64,000 nt of DNA from Salipiger bermudensis (GTDB lineage Bacteria > Pseudomonadota > Alphaproteobacteria > Rhodobacterales > Rhodobacteraceae): positions 62,001 to 126,000 of the forward strand of contig NZ_JAHVIA010000001.1 of the NCBI RefSeq assembly GCF_019801965.1, in the 5' to 3' direction. A model generated the notes under the pieces. That model had not been told where the DNA came from and searched no databases. It worked only from the letters and a program-made list of their open reading frames with translations. Positions 34,252-41,704 of this stretch are shown here, one piece after another; the stretch's first letter is position 1; each line of letters starts with the position of its first letter. The position numbers and the translations under genes are program-made.

Positions 34252-34289
34252 CGGGCGGCTCCGTCGTCTCTGCAATCTCTCGCTCAACG

Positions 34290-34309
34290 ACCTTCCACCG
34301 CTGGAGGGT
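34290..34309. promoter_or_regulatory. CueR-like dyad upstream of the DUF305 operon
   Basis: ACCTTCCA-CCGC-TGGAGGGT, an 8+4+8 dyad with one mismatch, lies 39-58 bp before the DUF305 start. CueR/HmrR boxes of the MerR family have ACCTTCC and GGAAGGT arms, but usually with a 7-bp centre; here the distance between those arms is one base shorter. No MerR-type gene lies in the window. Confidence 0.35.
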
Positions 34310-34333
34310 TCCCGCGGGCCATCCGTATTTCGA

Positions 34334-34378
34334 CAGGGGCAGCGCCCACCAGTTTCAACAAGGGCAGCGTCCACCAGT
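34334..34378. repeat. 20-bp direct repeat upstream of the copper operon
   Basis: CAGGGGCAGCGCCCACCAGT (34334-34353) and CAAGGGCAGCGTCCACCAGT (34359-34378) differ at two positions and start 25 bp apart. They lie about 80-130 bp upstream of the DUF305 start and could be tandem regulator sites. Confidence 0.6.
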
Positions 34379-35023
34379 CGGCCGCCATACGGGATCGGGG
34401 GAAGTCCAGCGGTTGTCGTCCGACTGAACAGCGCCGACCTGTGAGTCCGGCGGCCGAGGTTAGTAGGTCAATGTCGTCCCGACATGCGGCGAAGCATACG
34501 TTCGCAAAGTCGAAATCCGTTGCGTGCGATGCTTGGGGCTCGTTGCCTTCGGCGCGATCCATTCATTGTAAACGCGGGTCGAGAGCTCAACGAAAGTACG
34601 GAAGAGCTTGGCGGCGGTCGCCACTTCATCGAGCGGGTCAGCGCCGCCTCGTACGACGCGACGAAATTCGTCGGCTCGCTCTGGTACCTCGTCAAAAGAA
34701 ACCTCGCTTGCAGCGCCCTCACCAAAGTCTCTTCGCCGCCGCTGCACGGTGACACGTGGCAACCAGTGGCTTGCGTCTGTCGGGCCGCCGACAAGAGACA
34801 TCCCGCCGCCGACGGTTTGGTGGCCGCGCGGAGCGGTCCTGATGAATGCCTTGGTCAGACGGCGCTCAAGGTGACGCCCGCTTGGCTTCCCCGTCAGGTT
34901 CTCCCTGACCCAGCCCGCCCCACAATCGAAGGAGCCCAACCGGGACGATGGGACAAAACATACGAACGAAATCTAGGACAATCAGCCGATGATACGCGGC
35001 CGGAACCGTATCAATCGAGCTAG
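34379..35023. other. Gene-poor stretch between copper island and tRNA-Ser
   Basis: 645 bp. Frames of 108-179 codons exist on both strands but overlap each other, lack ribosome-binding sites and show no family motif. Composition is less GC-biased than in neighbouring core genes. It probably contains eroded mobile DNA, but I recognise no specific remnant. Confidence 0.4.
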
Positions 35024-35113
35024 TGGCGGAGGCTCAGGGATTCGAACCCTGGGGACGCTCTCACGCCCAACGGTTTTCAAGACCGCCGCATTCGACCACT
35101 CTGCCAAACCTCC
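35024..35113 (-). tRNA. tRNA-Ser(TGA)
   Basis: 90 nt including an encoded CCA. Acceptor stem GGAGGTT / AGCCTCC, discriminator G, and anticodon loop CTTGAAA giving anticodon TGA. A long variable arm typical of tRNA-Ser and a T-loop GGTTCGAATCC are visible. Its 3' end faces the accessory region, the usual geometry for tRNA-targeted islands, but I found no second copy of the 3' end in the window. Confidence 0.95.
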
Positions 35114-35361
35114 GGTCCCGAAGCTCTAGCCCCGCTCACGCGATTCTGAAAGCCGCCGCGCATGGGAAAAACCGCCGATGCGGCATTGCAGGCTTTCCTT
35201 GATCTGGCCGAACCGTTACTCTGCCTCCGCAAGGCGGGCCGGCCATCGGGGTGTCAACTCACACCACCCCGGCGCAGGCAGGGGCCGCCATCGCAACATC
35301 CGGCAGCAAGATCCGGGGCGAGCAGGCGCAGGGATGCGGGCAGAGCACCCGCAAGACAGGC

Positions 35362-36303
35362 ATGGGGCAGAACATGGGCAGAGCGTTTTCGAAGCGTCGT
35401 GGGGCGGCTTGGCGGGCCGCGTGGCTTTTGACCGGCATGGCGGCACTCGCCGCCTGCGATGACGCGCAGATGCCCGGCTTCCTCAAACCCAAGGATGGCG
35501 CCAGCGAGAGCGGCGAGACCGTCAGCCGCGCGGCGCAGAGCGTCGAGCGCGACATCGAGGCGCCCGAGGTGTTCCATGCCACGGAAGCCGGCCTCTGGGA
35601 CGGACGCCCGTCGCTCGGCGGTGTCTGGGTCGCCCATCCCGAGGTCACCGAGCCCGAGCGCGTCATCATCCGCAACCAGCAGAACGGACAGTTCGTCATC
35701 GGCGCACTGTTCCGCCGCGAGCGCCAGTCGCCGGGTCCGCGCCTGCAGGTCTCGTCCGACGCCGCCGCGGCGCTCGGCATGCTGGCCGGCGCACCCACCA
35801 ATCTCGACGTGATCGCACTGCGCCGCGAGGAGGCCCCGGCCGAGGAGGTCCCCACCACGGAGGCCGCCAGCGACGAGACCACCGCCATTGCCGCCGCGCC
35901 CGATGTCAGCGAGGGCACGCTCGATCCGGTCGCTGCAAGCGCCGCCGCCGCGCTCGATAGCGCCGCCGGCATCCCGGCCCGCGGAGAGCAGGTCGCCGCC
36001 GCGACCACGGCCGCCCCCGCAGCCTCGCCGGCGCCGAAACCGAAGCCCGCGGCCAAGCCTGCCTCGAGCCTCGACAAGCCCTATCTCCAAATCGGCATCT
36101 TCAGCGTCGAGCAGAACGCCGAGAACACCGCCACCGCCATGCGTCAGCAGGGCATGGTGCCGACGGTGCGCAAGCAGGAAAGCTCCGGCAAGACCTTCTG
36201 GCGCGTCATCGTCGGCCCGGCCCAGACCTCGGCCGAACGCGCCGAGCTGCTGAAGAAGATCAAGGCCTCCGGCTTCACCGACGCCTACGCCGTCACCAAC
36301 TGA
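35362..36303 (+). CDS. SPOR-domain lipoprotein
   Basis: 313 residues from the ATG at 35362; the ATG at 35374 is equally possible. Lipobox LAAC (MAALAACDD) follows a basic N-terminus and hydrophobic helix. The middle is a low-complexity Ala/Pro/Lys linker. The C-terminal 75 residues are a SPOR domain (LQIGIFSVEQNAENTATAMR, then WRVIVGPAQTSAERAELL), which binds denuded glycan strands at the division site. It is followed after 50 bp by a PBP5-type carboxypeptidase, so the pair works in septal peptidoglycan remodelling. Confidence 0.85.
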   Translation: MGQNMGRAFSKRRGAAWRAAWLLTGMAALAACDDAQMPGFLKPKDGASESGETVSRAAQSVERDIEAPEVFHATEAGLWDGRPSLGGVWVAHPEVTEPERVIIRNQQNGQFVIGALFRRERQSPGPRLQVSSDAAAALGMLAGAPTNLDVIALRREEAPAEEVPTTEAASDETTAIAAAPDVSEGTLDPVAASAAAALDSAAGIPARGEQVAAATTAAPAASPAPKPKPAAKPASSLDKPYLQIGIFSVEQNAENTATAMRQQGMVPTVRKQESSGKTFWRVIVGPAQTSAERAELLKKIKASGFTDAYAVTN

Positions 36304-36353
36304 TCCGTCCCGGCCCGCGCGGCCCGGGGCGCACAAGGACGAGGACCCAAACG

Positions 36354-37529
36354 ATGATCCCGACCCGTTCCCTGCGCCGGATGCTGGCCGCCGCCTCCGC
36401 CGTGGCGCTGCTTGCCACCCAGGCCGGCGCCTTCGACACCAGCGCCCGCGCCGCCTTCGTGCTCGACTACACCACCGGCACCGTGCTGATGGCCAAGAAT
36501 TCCGACGAGGCGCTGCCGCCGGCGTCGATGTCGAAGCTGATGACGCTCTACATGGCCTTCGAGGCGATCCGCGACGGCCGCCTGCAGCTCGACGAACGCC
36601 TGCCGGTCTCCGAGCACGCCATGTCCTACGGCGGCTCGACGATGTTTCTCAACACCACCGACCGGGTCGCCGTCGAGGACCTGCTGCGCGGCATCATCGT
36701 GCTCTCGGGCAACGATGCCTGTGCGGTGATCGCCGAGGCGCTGTCGCCCAACGGCACCGAGTCGGGCTTCGCCGAGCTGATGACCCGCCGCGCCCAGCAA
36801 CTCGGCATGACCAACTCGACCTTCGAGAACGCCAGCGGCTGGCCGGCGCCGAACCACCGCATGTCAGTGCGCGACCTGACCCTGCTCGCGACCAGGATCA
36901 TCGAGGATTTCCCTGAGTTCTACCCGATCTTCGCCGAGCGCCGCTTCGAGTTCGACGGCCGCGCGCCCTCGAACGTCAACAACCGCAACCCGCTCCTGCG
37001 CCTCGACATCGGCGCCGACGGGCTCAAGACCGGCCACACCCAGGAGGCGGGCTACGGCCTGGTGGGCTCGGCCGAGCAGGATGGCCGCCGGGTGATCTTC
37101 ACCATCTCCGGGCTCGACAGCGAGCGCGCCCGCGCCGAGGAGAGCGAGTCCATCGTCAACTGGGCCTTCCGCCAGTTCGCCGAGCGCACCCTCGTCGAGA
37201 AGGAGACCGCCGTGGCCCAGGCCGAGGTCTGGCTCGGCGCCGAGGACAGCGTCGGGCTGGTCGCCAAGGAGGATGTCACCCTGCTGGTGCCGGTGACCCC
37301 GGGCACCATGCTCGAGGCGGAGGTGGTCTATACCGGCCCGCTCAAGGCGCCCATCAGCGCCGGCCAGCAGCTGGCCGAGCTGATCATCCGCCCCGAGGGC
37401 CTGCCCGAGCACCGCGTCCCGCTCTTCGCCGAGCAGGCGGTGGCCGGCGGCGGCTTCGGCAAGCGCATGATGGTGGTGAGCCAGGCGCTTCTGAGCCGCG
37501 TGAACCAGGCCTCCGAGGAGGCGATGTGA
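36354..37529 (+). CDS. D-alanyl-D-alanine carboxypeptidase (PBP5/6 family)
   Basis: 391 residues. The signal peptide ends TQAGAFD (about 24). The serine-peptidase motifs are complete: SxxK as SMSK near 60, SGN near 118 and KTG (DGLKTGHT) near 226. A C-terminal PBP5-type domain and a final amphipathic helix (FGKRMMVVSQALLSRVNQ) for membrane association follow. It trims the terminal D-Ala from pentapeptide stems in the periplasm. Its stop overlaps the GTG start of tmk. Confidence 0.93.
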   Translation: MIPTRSLRRMLAAASAVALLATQAGAFDTSARAAFVLDYTTGTVLMAKNSDEALPPASMSKLMTLYMAFEAIRDGRLQLDERLPVSEHAMSYGGSTMFLNTTDRVAVEDLLRGIIVLSGNDACAVIAEALSPNGTESGFAELMTRRAQQLGMTNSTFENASGWPAPNHRMSVRDLTLLATRIIEDFPEFYPIFAERRFEFDGRAPSNVNNRNPLLRLDIGADGLKTGHTQEAGYGLVGSAEQDGRRVIFTISGLDSERARAEESESIVNWAFRQFAERTLVEKETAVAQAEVWLGAEDSVGLVAKEDVTLLVPVTPGTMLEAEVVYTGPLKAPISAGQQLAELIIRPEGLPEHRVPLFAEQAVAGGGFGKRMMVVSQALLSRVNQASEEAM

Positions 37530-38152
37530 CCGGCGGCACGGGGCTGTTCGTCAGCTTCGAAGGCATCGACGGCTCGGGAAAGTCGACCCAGGCGCGGCTG
37601 CTGGCCGAGCACCTGCGCTGCGCTGGCCGCGAGGTCGTTCTGACCCGCGAGCCCGGCGGCTCTCCCGGCGCCGAGGAAATCCGCACGCTGGTGCTGCAGG
37701 GCGACCCGGAGCGCTGGTCGGCGGAGACCGAGCTGCTGCTCTTCACCGCCGCCCGGCGCGATCACCTCGAGCGCACCATCCGCCCGGCATTGGCGCGCGG
37801 CGCCACGGTGATCTGCGACCGCTTCGCCGATTCCACCCGCATGTACCAGGGCCTGTCGCGCGGCGACCTGCGTGGCGCGGTCGACACGCTGCACCGGCTG
37901 ATGATCGGGGTCGAGCCCGATCTCACCCTGCTGATCGACATGGATCCCGAGGCGGCGCTGGCCCGCGCCAAGGCCCGCGCCACCGCCGAGGAGCGCTTCG
38001 AGGATTTCGGCCTGCCGCTGCAGCAGCAGATGCGGGCGGGCTTCCTGGCGCTGGCCGCCGAGTTCTCCGACCGTTTTCGCATCATCGACGGCAATCGCCC
38101 ACCGGAAGCGGTGGCGCAGGATGTGCGGGCCGCGCTACAAGCGCAGGCATGA
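37526..38152 (+). CDS. tmk: Thymidylate kinase
   Basis: 208 residues from a GTG start overlapping the previous stop (GTGA). P-loop FEGIDGSGKSTQ (about 9-20), TREPGG (about 38), DRFADST (about 93) and a lid region rich in Arg (ARAKARATAEERFED) are all present. It phosphorylates dTMP to dTDP. The stop overlaps the start of holB (ATGA), an arrangement conserved widely in bacteria. Confidence 0.96.
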   Translation: MTGGTGLFVSFEGIDGSGKSTQARLLAEHLRCAGREVVLTREPGGSPGAEEIRTLVLQGDPERWSAETELLLFTAARRDHLERTIRPALARGATVICDRFADSTRMYQGLSRGDLRGAVDTLHRLMIGVEPDLTLLIDMDPEAALARAKARATAEERFEDFGLPLQQQMRAGFLALAAEFSDRFRIIDGNRPPEAVAQDVRAALQAQA

Positions 38153-39267
38153 GCGAGACCGAGATTCCCCAGCCCGACCGCGTCGAGGGCGCGCCGCACC
38201 CGCGCGAGACCGTGCGGCTCTTCGGCCAGGACAGGGCCGAACAGGATTTCCTCACCGCCTTCACCACCGGCCGGCTGCATCATGGCTGGCTGCTGACCGG
38301 CCCCAAGGGCCTCGGCAAGGCGACGCTGGCCTGGCGCATAGCGCGTTTCCTTCTGGCGACGCCGGATCCGGAGGAGGACGGGCTCTTCGGCGCCCCGCCG
38401 CCGCCCGAGACGCTGGAAATCGGCGCCGATCACCCGGTGATGCGCCGCACACTGGCGCTGTCGGAGCCGGGGCTGTTCCTGCTGCGCCGGGCCTGGGACG
38501 ACAAGGCCAAGCGGCTCAAGACGCAGCTGACGGTCGACGAGGTGCGCAAGCTCAAAGGCTTCTTCACCCTGTCCTCGGCGGAAGGCGGGCGCCGGGTGGT
38601 GATCGTCGACAGCATGGACGAGCTCAACGTGAGCGCCGCCAACGCCATCCTCAAGCTGCTGGAGGAGCCGCCGGCGCGCACCACGCTGTTGATGGTGGCG
38701 CACCAGCCGTCGCGGCTTTTGCCGACGATCCGCTCGCGCTGCCGCGAGCTGCGGCTGGCGCCGCTCGACACCGAAGACATGGCCCGCGCGCTCGGCCAAG
38801 CCGGCGCCGAGGTGGCCGCCGCCGACGCGCAGGCGCTGGCGGCGCTGTCCTCCGGCTCGGTGGGCGCCGCGATGAGGCTGCTGAACCACGACGGGCTGAA
38901 GCTCTACGGCGACCTTGTGCAGATCCTCGACACGCTGCCGCGGCTCGATCGCCCGCGCGCCATCGCGCTCGGCGAGAGCACCGCCGGTAAGGCCAACGAG
39001 GCGCGGCTCGACCTGACCCTCACGCTGATGGACACGCTGCTCGCCCGGCTCGCCCGCACCGGCGTCACCGGCACGCCCCCCTCCCCCGAAGCCGCGCCCG
39101 GCGAGGCGGCGATGCTGTCGCGGCTTTCGCCCGACCCGGCCACCGGCCGCGCATGGGCGCAGCTCGCCCAGGAAGCCGGCGACCGCGCCCGCCACGCGCG
39201 CTCCGTCAATGTCGATCCGGCCGCGCTGGTGCTCGACATGATCCTGCAATTGCACAAGGTCGCCTGA
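38149..39267 (+). CDS. holB: DNA polymerase III subunit delta'
   Basis: 372 residues. Walker-A region GPKGLGKATLAWRIARFLL (about 45) has the modified loop usual for delta'. Sensor-1 LLEEPPARTTLLMV and SRCRELRLAPLD (about 165-205) identify the clamp-loader AAA+ fold. Zinc-binding cysteines of the classical subunit are not evident, as is common in alphaproteobacterial delta'. It is part of the clamp loader and coupled to tmk by an ATGA overlap. Confidence 0.94.
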   Translation: MSETEIPQPDRVEGAPHPRETVRLFGQDRAEQDFLTAFTTGRLHHGWLLTGPKGLGKATLAWRIARFLLATPDPEEDGLFGAPPPPETLEIGADHPVMRRTLALSEPGLFLLRRAWDDKAKRLKTQLTVDEVRKLKGFFTLSSAEGGRRVVIVDSMDELNVSAANAILKLLEEPPARTTLLMVAHQPSRLLPTIRSRCRELRLAPLDTEDMARALGQAGAEVAAADAQALAALSSGSVGAAMRLLNHDGLKLYGDLVQILDTLPRLDRPRAIALGESTAGKANEARLDLTLTLMDTLLARLARTGVTGTPPSPEAAPGEAAMLSRLSPDPATGRAWAQLAQEAGDRARHARSVNVDPAALVLDMILQLHKVA

Positions 39268-39312
39268 GGCAGAAGCTTGCTCCGCCCCGGTGGCATCGCA
39301 CCCGGGAAGGCC

Positions 39313-39469
39313 GGATGCCTCCGGCGGGAGTATTTTTGACGAAGAGAAAACAGGGGCGCTGCGCCCTGCCCTTCTCTGGTTGCAAAATACCTCGGGGGTG
39401 AATTGGCGCCATGCGCCAAGAGGGGGCAGCGCCCCCTCCTTTCCCCTTATATAGAGAGTGACCGGCGCC
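39313..39469. repeat. Rhodobacteraceae-type intergenic element
   Basis: The stretch contains GCCTCCGGCGGGAGTATTTT, then AGAGAAAAC, and further on GCAAAATACCTCGGGGGTGA and a GGGGGCAGCGCCCCC hairpin. I recognise this combination from intergenic regions of many Rhodobacteraceae. A related copy lies at 41582-41612. It separates convergent holB and apbC and may act as a bidirectional terminator. Confidence 0.5.
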
Positions 39470-40534
39470 TCAGACGATCCCGCCCTTGATGAAGCGGTCC
39501 GCCAGCGTGGCATAGGCCTGCGCCATCACCCCCTCGCCCAGCGCCACCGGGCGGCCCTCGTCGCCGCCGATGCGGGTGTCGAGATCGATCGGCAGCTGCG
39601 CCAGCACCGGCAGGCCCAGCTTCTCGGCCTCGGCGGCCACGCCCCCCTGCCCGAAGAGATGCGCCTCAAATCCGCAGTCGGGGCAGACGAACATCGACAT
39701 GTTCTCGATCAGCCCGAGCACCGGCACCTTCAACGTGTCGAACGCGTCGAGCGCCTTGCGGGCGTCGATCATCGCCACGTCCTGCGGCGTCGAGACCACG
39801 ATGGCGCCGGTCAGGTCGCTCTTCTGGCCGAGAGAAAGCTGCACGTCGCCGGTGCCCGGCGGCAAATCGATGAGCAACACATCAAGCTCGCCCCACTCCA
39901 CCTGCATCATCATCTGCTGCAGCGCCCCCATCAGCATCGGGCCGCGCCAGACCAAGGCCTTGTCCTCGGGCAGCATGAAGCCGATCGACATCAGCGTGAC
40001 GCCATGTGCCTCGAGCGGAATGATGGTCTTGCCGTCGGGGCTGGCAGGGCGCTTCGAGATGCCGAACATGCGCGGCTGCGAGGGCCCGTGGATGTCGGCA
40101 TCGAGCAGCCCCACCTTCTTGCCCGCCCGCGCCAGCGCCACCGCGAGGTTCGACGACACGGTGGACTTGCCGACCCCGCCCTTACCCGAGCCGATGGCGA
40201 TCACCGATTTCACGCCGGGCGGGTTCATCCGGCCTTCCTGCGGCTTGGCATGGCCGCCGATCTTCAGCGACGGCGCCTTGGCCGCGGGGCCATGCGCGGT
40301 GAGCGCCGCGCTTGCGGAGACCACGCCGTCAAGCGCCATCACGGCGCGCTCGGCCGCCGCGCGCAGCGGCTCCATGTGCTTGGCGATCTCCGGAGAGGGC
40401 GCCTCGATGACGAAACGCACGGCCCCTCCCTCAATGCTCAAAGCTCGAATCATGTCTCGCGAAATCAGGTTTCCGCCGTCGGGCAGCTCGAGCCGCGCAA
40501 GCTCTGCCTTCACCGCCTCTTGTGTCGGGGACAT
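39470..40534 (-). CDS. Iron-sulfur cluster carrier protein ApbC/Mrp (P-loop NTPase)
   Basis: 354 residues. An N-terminal DUF59/MIP18-like domain (about 1-85) is followed by the deviant Walker A GSGKGGVGKSTVSSNLAVAL (about 112). The late CxxC pair in FVCPDCG (about 285) is where the bridging cluster binds. It transfers Fe-S clusters to apo-proteins in the cytoplasm. It is monocistronic, as far as can be seen, between holB and the DUF1127 gene. Confidence 0.93.
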   Translation of the reverse strand: MSPTQEAVKAELARLELPDGGNLISRDMIRALSIEGGAVRFVIEAPSPEIAKHMEPLRAAAERAVMALDGVVSASAALTAHGPAAKAPSLKIGGHAKPQEGRMNPPGVKSVIAIGSGKGGVGKSTVSSNLAVALARAGKKVGLLDADIHGPSQPRMFGISKRPASPDGKTIIPLEAHGVTLMSIGFMLPEDKALVWRGPMLMGALQQMMMQVEWGELDVLLIDLPPGTGDVQLSLGQKSDLTGAIVVSTPQDVAMIDARKALDAFDTLKVPVLGLIENMSMFVCPDCGFEAHLFGQGGVAAEAEKLGLPVLAQLPIDLDTRIGGDEGRPVALGEGVMAQAYATLADRFIKGGIV

Positions 40535-40661
40535 GGTCTATCCTTTCCATTTCTGCAGACCGACGTAGCGTCACGTTGCTCCAGGCGCAACGCTCGTACA
40601 CAGTCCGCTCAATTGTTACGCTTAACGCGTTGCTTTCGCTTAGCTCTCCCTCAGCCGGCCC

Positions 40662-40676
40662 ATGCAGATGCTGCAT
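40662..40676. promoter_or_regulatory. Palindrome ATGCAG-ATG-CTGCAT upstream of DUF1127 gene
   Basis: A perfect 6+3+6 inverted repeat, about 95 bp before the DUF1127 start codon, in the 236-bp gap shared with divergent apbC. A half-related GCAGCATTTGC follows at 40710-40720. The rest of the gap shows no gene. The binding protein is unknown. Confidence 0.4.
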
Positions 40677-40770
40677 AGCGGCATTGAGTTATGGCAGGAT
40701 TGTGCAGTCGCAGCATTTGCCACATGTTAGGGCCAACACAGAGATACACGAACACAGGCTAGCAACGAAC

Positions 40771-40980
40771 ATGGCATACGCAACCGACACCAGCACCCAA
40801 GGCTCGAACGGCTTCTTCGCCGGTATGATCGCCTCGCTGCGCGAGCGCACTGCCCGTCGCCGTCTCTACAAGGAGACGCTGCGCGAGCTCGGCCAGCTGA
40901 GCAACCGCGAACTGAGCGATCTCGGGCTGCACCGCTCGATGATCCGCCGGATCGCCTACCAGGCCGCCTACGAGGCCTGA
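40771..40980 (+). CDS. DUF1127 protein, CcaF1-like
   Basis: 69 residues. The conserved C-terminal half reads ETLRELGQLSNRELSDLGL, followed by HRSMIRRIAYQAAYEA, the DUF1127 signature (YjiS-like), with a preceding basic stretch RERTARRRLYKE. It is directly followed by the hairpin array at 40991. In Rhodobacter sphaeroides the DUF1127 gene ccaF1 is cotranscribed with sRNAs CcsR1-4, and CcaF1 binds RNA and affects maturation of those sRNAs. The same order here supports orthology. The start lacks a strong ribosome-binding site (CAGGCTAGCAACGAAC upstream). Confidence 0.85.
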   Translation: MAYATDTSTQGSNGFFAGMIASLRERTARRRLYKETLRELGQLSNRELSDLGLHRSMIRRIAYQAAYEA

Positions 40981-40990
40981 ACACAGATTT

Positions 40991-41068
40991 CTCGAGGCGC
41001 TCTCCTCCTCCTCCCTGAGCGCATCGAGCCCGGCGGCGACCTCACTCCTCCTCCCGAGGTCGCCGCCG
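40991..41068 (+). ncRNA. CcsR-type sRNA unit 1 (two anti-SD hairpins)
   Basis: Hairpin 1 (40991-41028): 12-pair stem from CTCGAGGCGCTC with one mismatch and a 14-base loop of CCT repeats. Hairpin 2 (41031-41068): a perfect 13-bp stem CGGCGGCGACCTC / GAGGTCGCCGCCG with loop ACTCCTCCTCCC. Each loop exposes CUCCUCC, complementary to a Shine-Dalgarno sequence. It starts 11 bases after the DUF1127 stop, so it is cotranscribed with that gene. Confidence 0.85.
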
Positions 41069-41098
41069 CAAAGACACCGGGCCATGTGCCCAACAGTT

Positions 41099-41169
41099 CG
41101 GAGCCCCTCTCCTCCTCCCTGGGGCGTTCGATGAGCGGCGGGATCTCTCCTCCTCCCTGATCCCGCCGC
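41099..41169 (+). ncRNA. CcsR-type sRNA unit 2
   Basis: Hairpin 3 (41099-41130): CGGAGCCCC / GGGGC(G)TTCG. Hairpin 4 (41135-41169): a perfect 11-bp stem GCGGCGGGATC / GATCCCGCCGC. Both loops are TCTCCTCCTCCCT. The linker before it can form a small GGGC...GCCC hairpin. Confidence 0.87.
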
Positions 41170-41202
41170 GTCCCAACATCCGGGCCACGCGCCCGACAGT
41201 TT

Positions 41203-41273
41203 CGGAGCCCCTCTCCTCCTCCCTGGGGCGTTCGATACGCGACGGTGCCTCTCCTCCTCCCTGGCACCGTCGC
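41203..41273 (+). ncRNA. CcsR-type sRNA unit 3
   Basis: Hairpin 5 (41203-41234) is identical to hairpin 3. Hairpin 6 (41239-41273) has the perfect 11-bp stem GCGACGGTGCC / GGCACCGTCGC. Loops are TCTCCTCCTCCCT. The stem of hairpin 6 differs from hairpins 4 and 8 at several positions on both arms with pairing kept, i.e. compensatory change. Confidence 0.88.
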
Positions 41274-41305
41274 ACCCTACATCCGGGCCACGCGCCCGAC
41301 AGTTT

Positions 41306-41376
41306 CGGAGCCCCTCTCCTCCTCCCTGGGGCGTTCGATACGCGGCGGGATCTCTCCTCCTCCCTGATCCCGCCGC
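41306..41376 (+). ncRNA. CcsR-type sRNA unit 4
   Basis: Hairpin 7 (41306-41337) is identical to hairpins 3 and 5. Hairpin 8 (41342-41376) is identical to hairpin 4 over 35 bp. The 66 bp at 41279-41344 repeat 41176-41241 exactly, showing recent tandem duplication with a 103-bp period. Confidence 0.88.
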
Positions 41377-41410
41377 ACCCCAAATCCGGACCTGACGGTC
41401 CAGCCGGTTT

Positions 41411-41490
41411 CCGAAGCCCTCTCCTCCTCCCTGGGCCGTCGGAATGATCAGACGGCGGCGCCCCTCCTCCTCCCGGGCGCCGCCGTTTTT
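41411..41490 (+). ncRNA. CcsR-type sRNA unit 5
   Basis: Hairpin 9 (41411-41442): CCGA-A-GCCC / GGGC-CG-TCGG around TCTCCTCCTCCCT. Hairpin 10 (41453-41485): a perfect 11-bp stem CGGCGGCGCCC / GGGCGCCGCCG with loop CTCCTCCTCCC, then TTTTT. The unit is the most diverged of the five and carries the terminator of the whole transcript. Confidence 0.87.
41453..41490 (+). terminator. Rho-independent terminator of the DUF1127-sRNA transcript
   Basis: 11-bp GC-rich stem followed by TTTTT. Its loop is the same CTCCTCCTCCC motif as in the other nine hairpins, so the terminator is itself a functional-looking anti-SD element. Confidence 0.88.
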
Positions 41491-41581
41491 CGTTTCTTCA
41501 TCTCATTGCCGCCCCCCCCCGCCGCATCGCAGGTTGACAGGCGATTTCGAGGCTCTGCCCCGTCCGCGCGGGGCGCGCGGA

Positions 41582-41612
41582 CTCCCCGGGATATTTTTGG
41601 CCAGAAAAAACC
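41582..41612. repeat. Second copy of the intergenic CTCC-GGG-TATTTTT element
   Basis: CTCCCCGGGATATTTTTGGC, then CAGAAAAAACC, resembles the element at 39320-39352 (CTCC, CGGG, TATTTTTG, AGA-AAAAC in the same order). It lies between the sRNA terminator and valS; the 100 bp around it hold no gene. Confidence 0.45.
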
Positions 41613-41704
41613 ACGGGGGCGGCGCGGGACGTGCAGCCTTTCCCTTTGCCCCGCCATTGGGTAGACGAGGCGGGACAATGCATGCAGGCACGGGAAGACG
41701 ACCC

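Noticed and set aside
34460-34939. 159-codon minus-strand frame near the tRNA
   Set aside because: It has no recognisable domain, competes with two other frames of similar length, and has no clear ribosome-binding site.
35024-35060. tRNA-Ser 3' end as island attachment site
   Set aside because: No second copy of the 3' end was found in the window, so an att pair cannot be claimed.
41042-41383. 113-codon minus-strand frame across the hairpin array
   Set aside because: It is the reverse image of the repeated CTCCTCC hairpins; its Arg/Glu-rich text follows from the repeat, and no start signal is present.
40991-41490. Possible CRISPR array because of regular repeats
   Set aside because: Repeats form hairpins with complementary, non-identical stems and conserved linkers. 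There are no unique spacers of uniform length and no cas genes.
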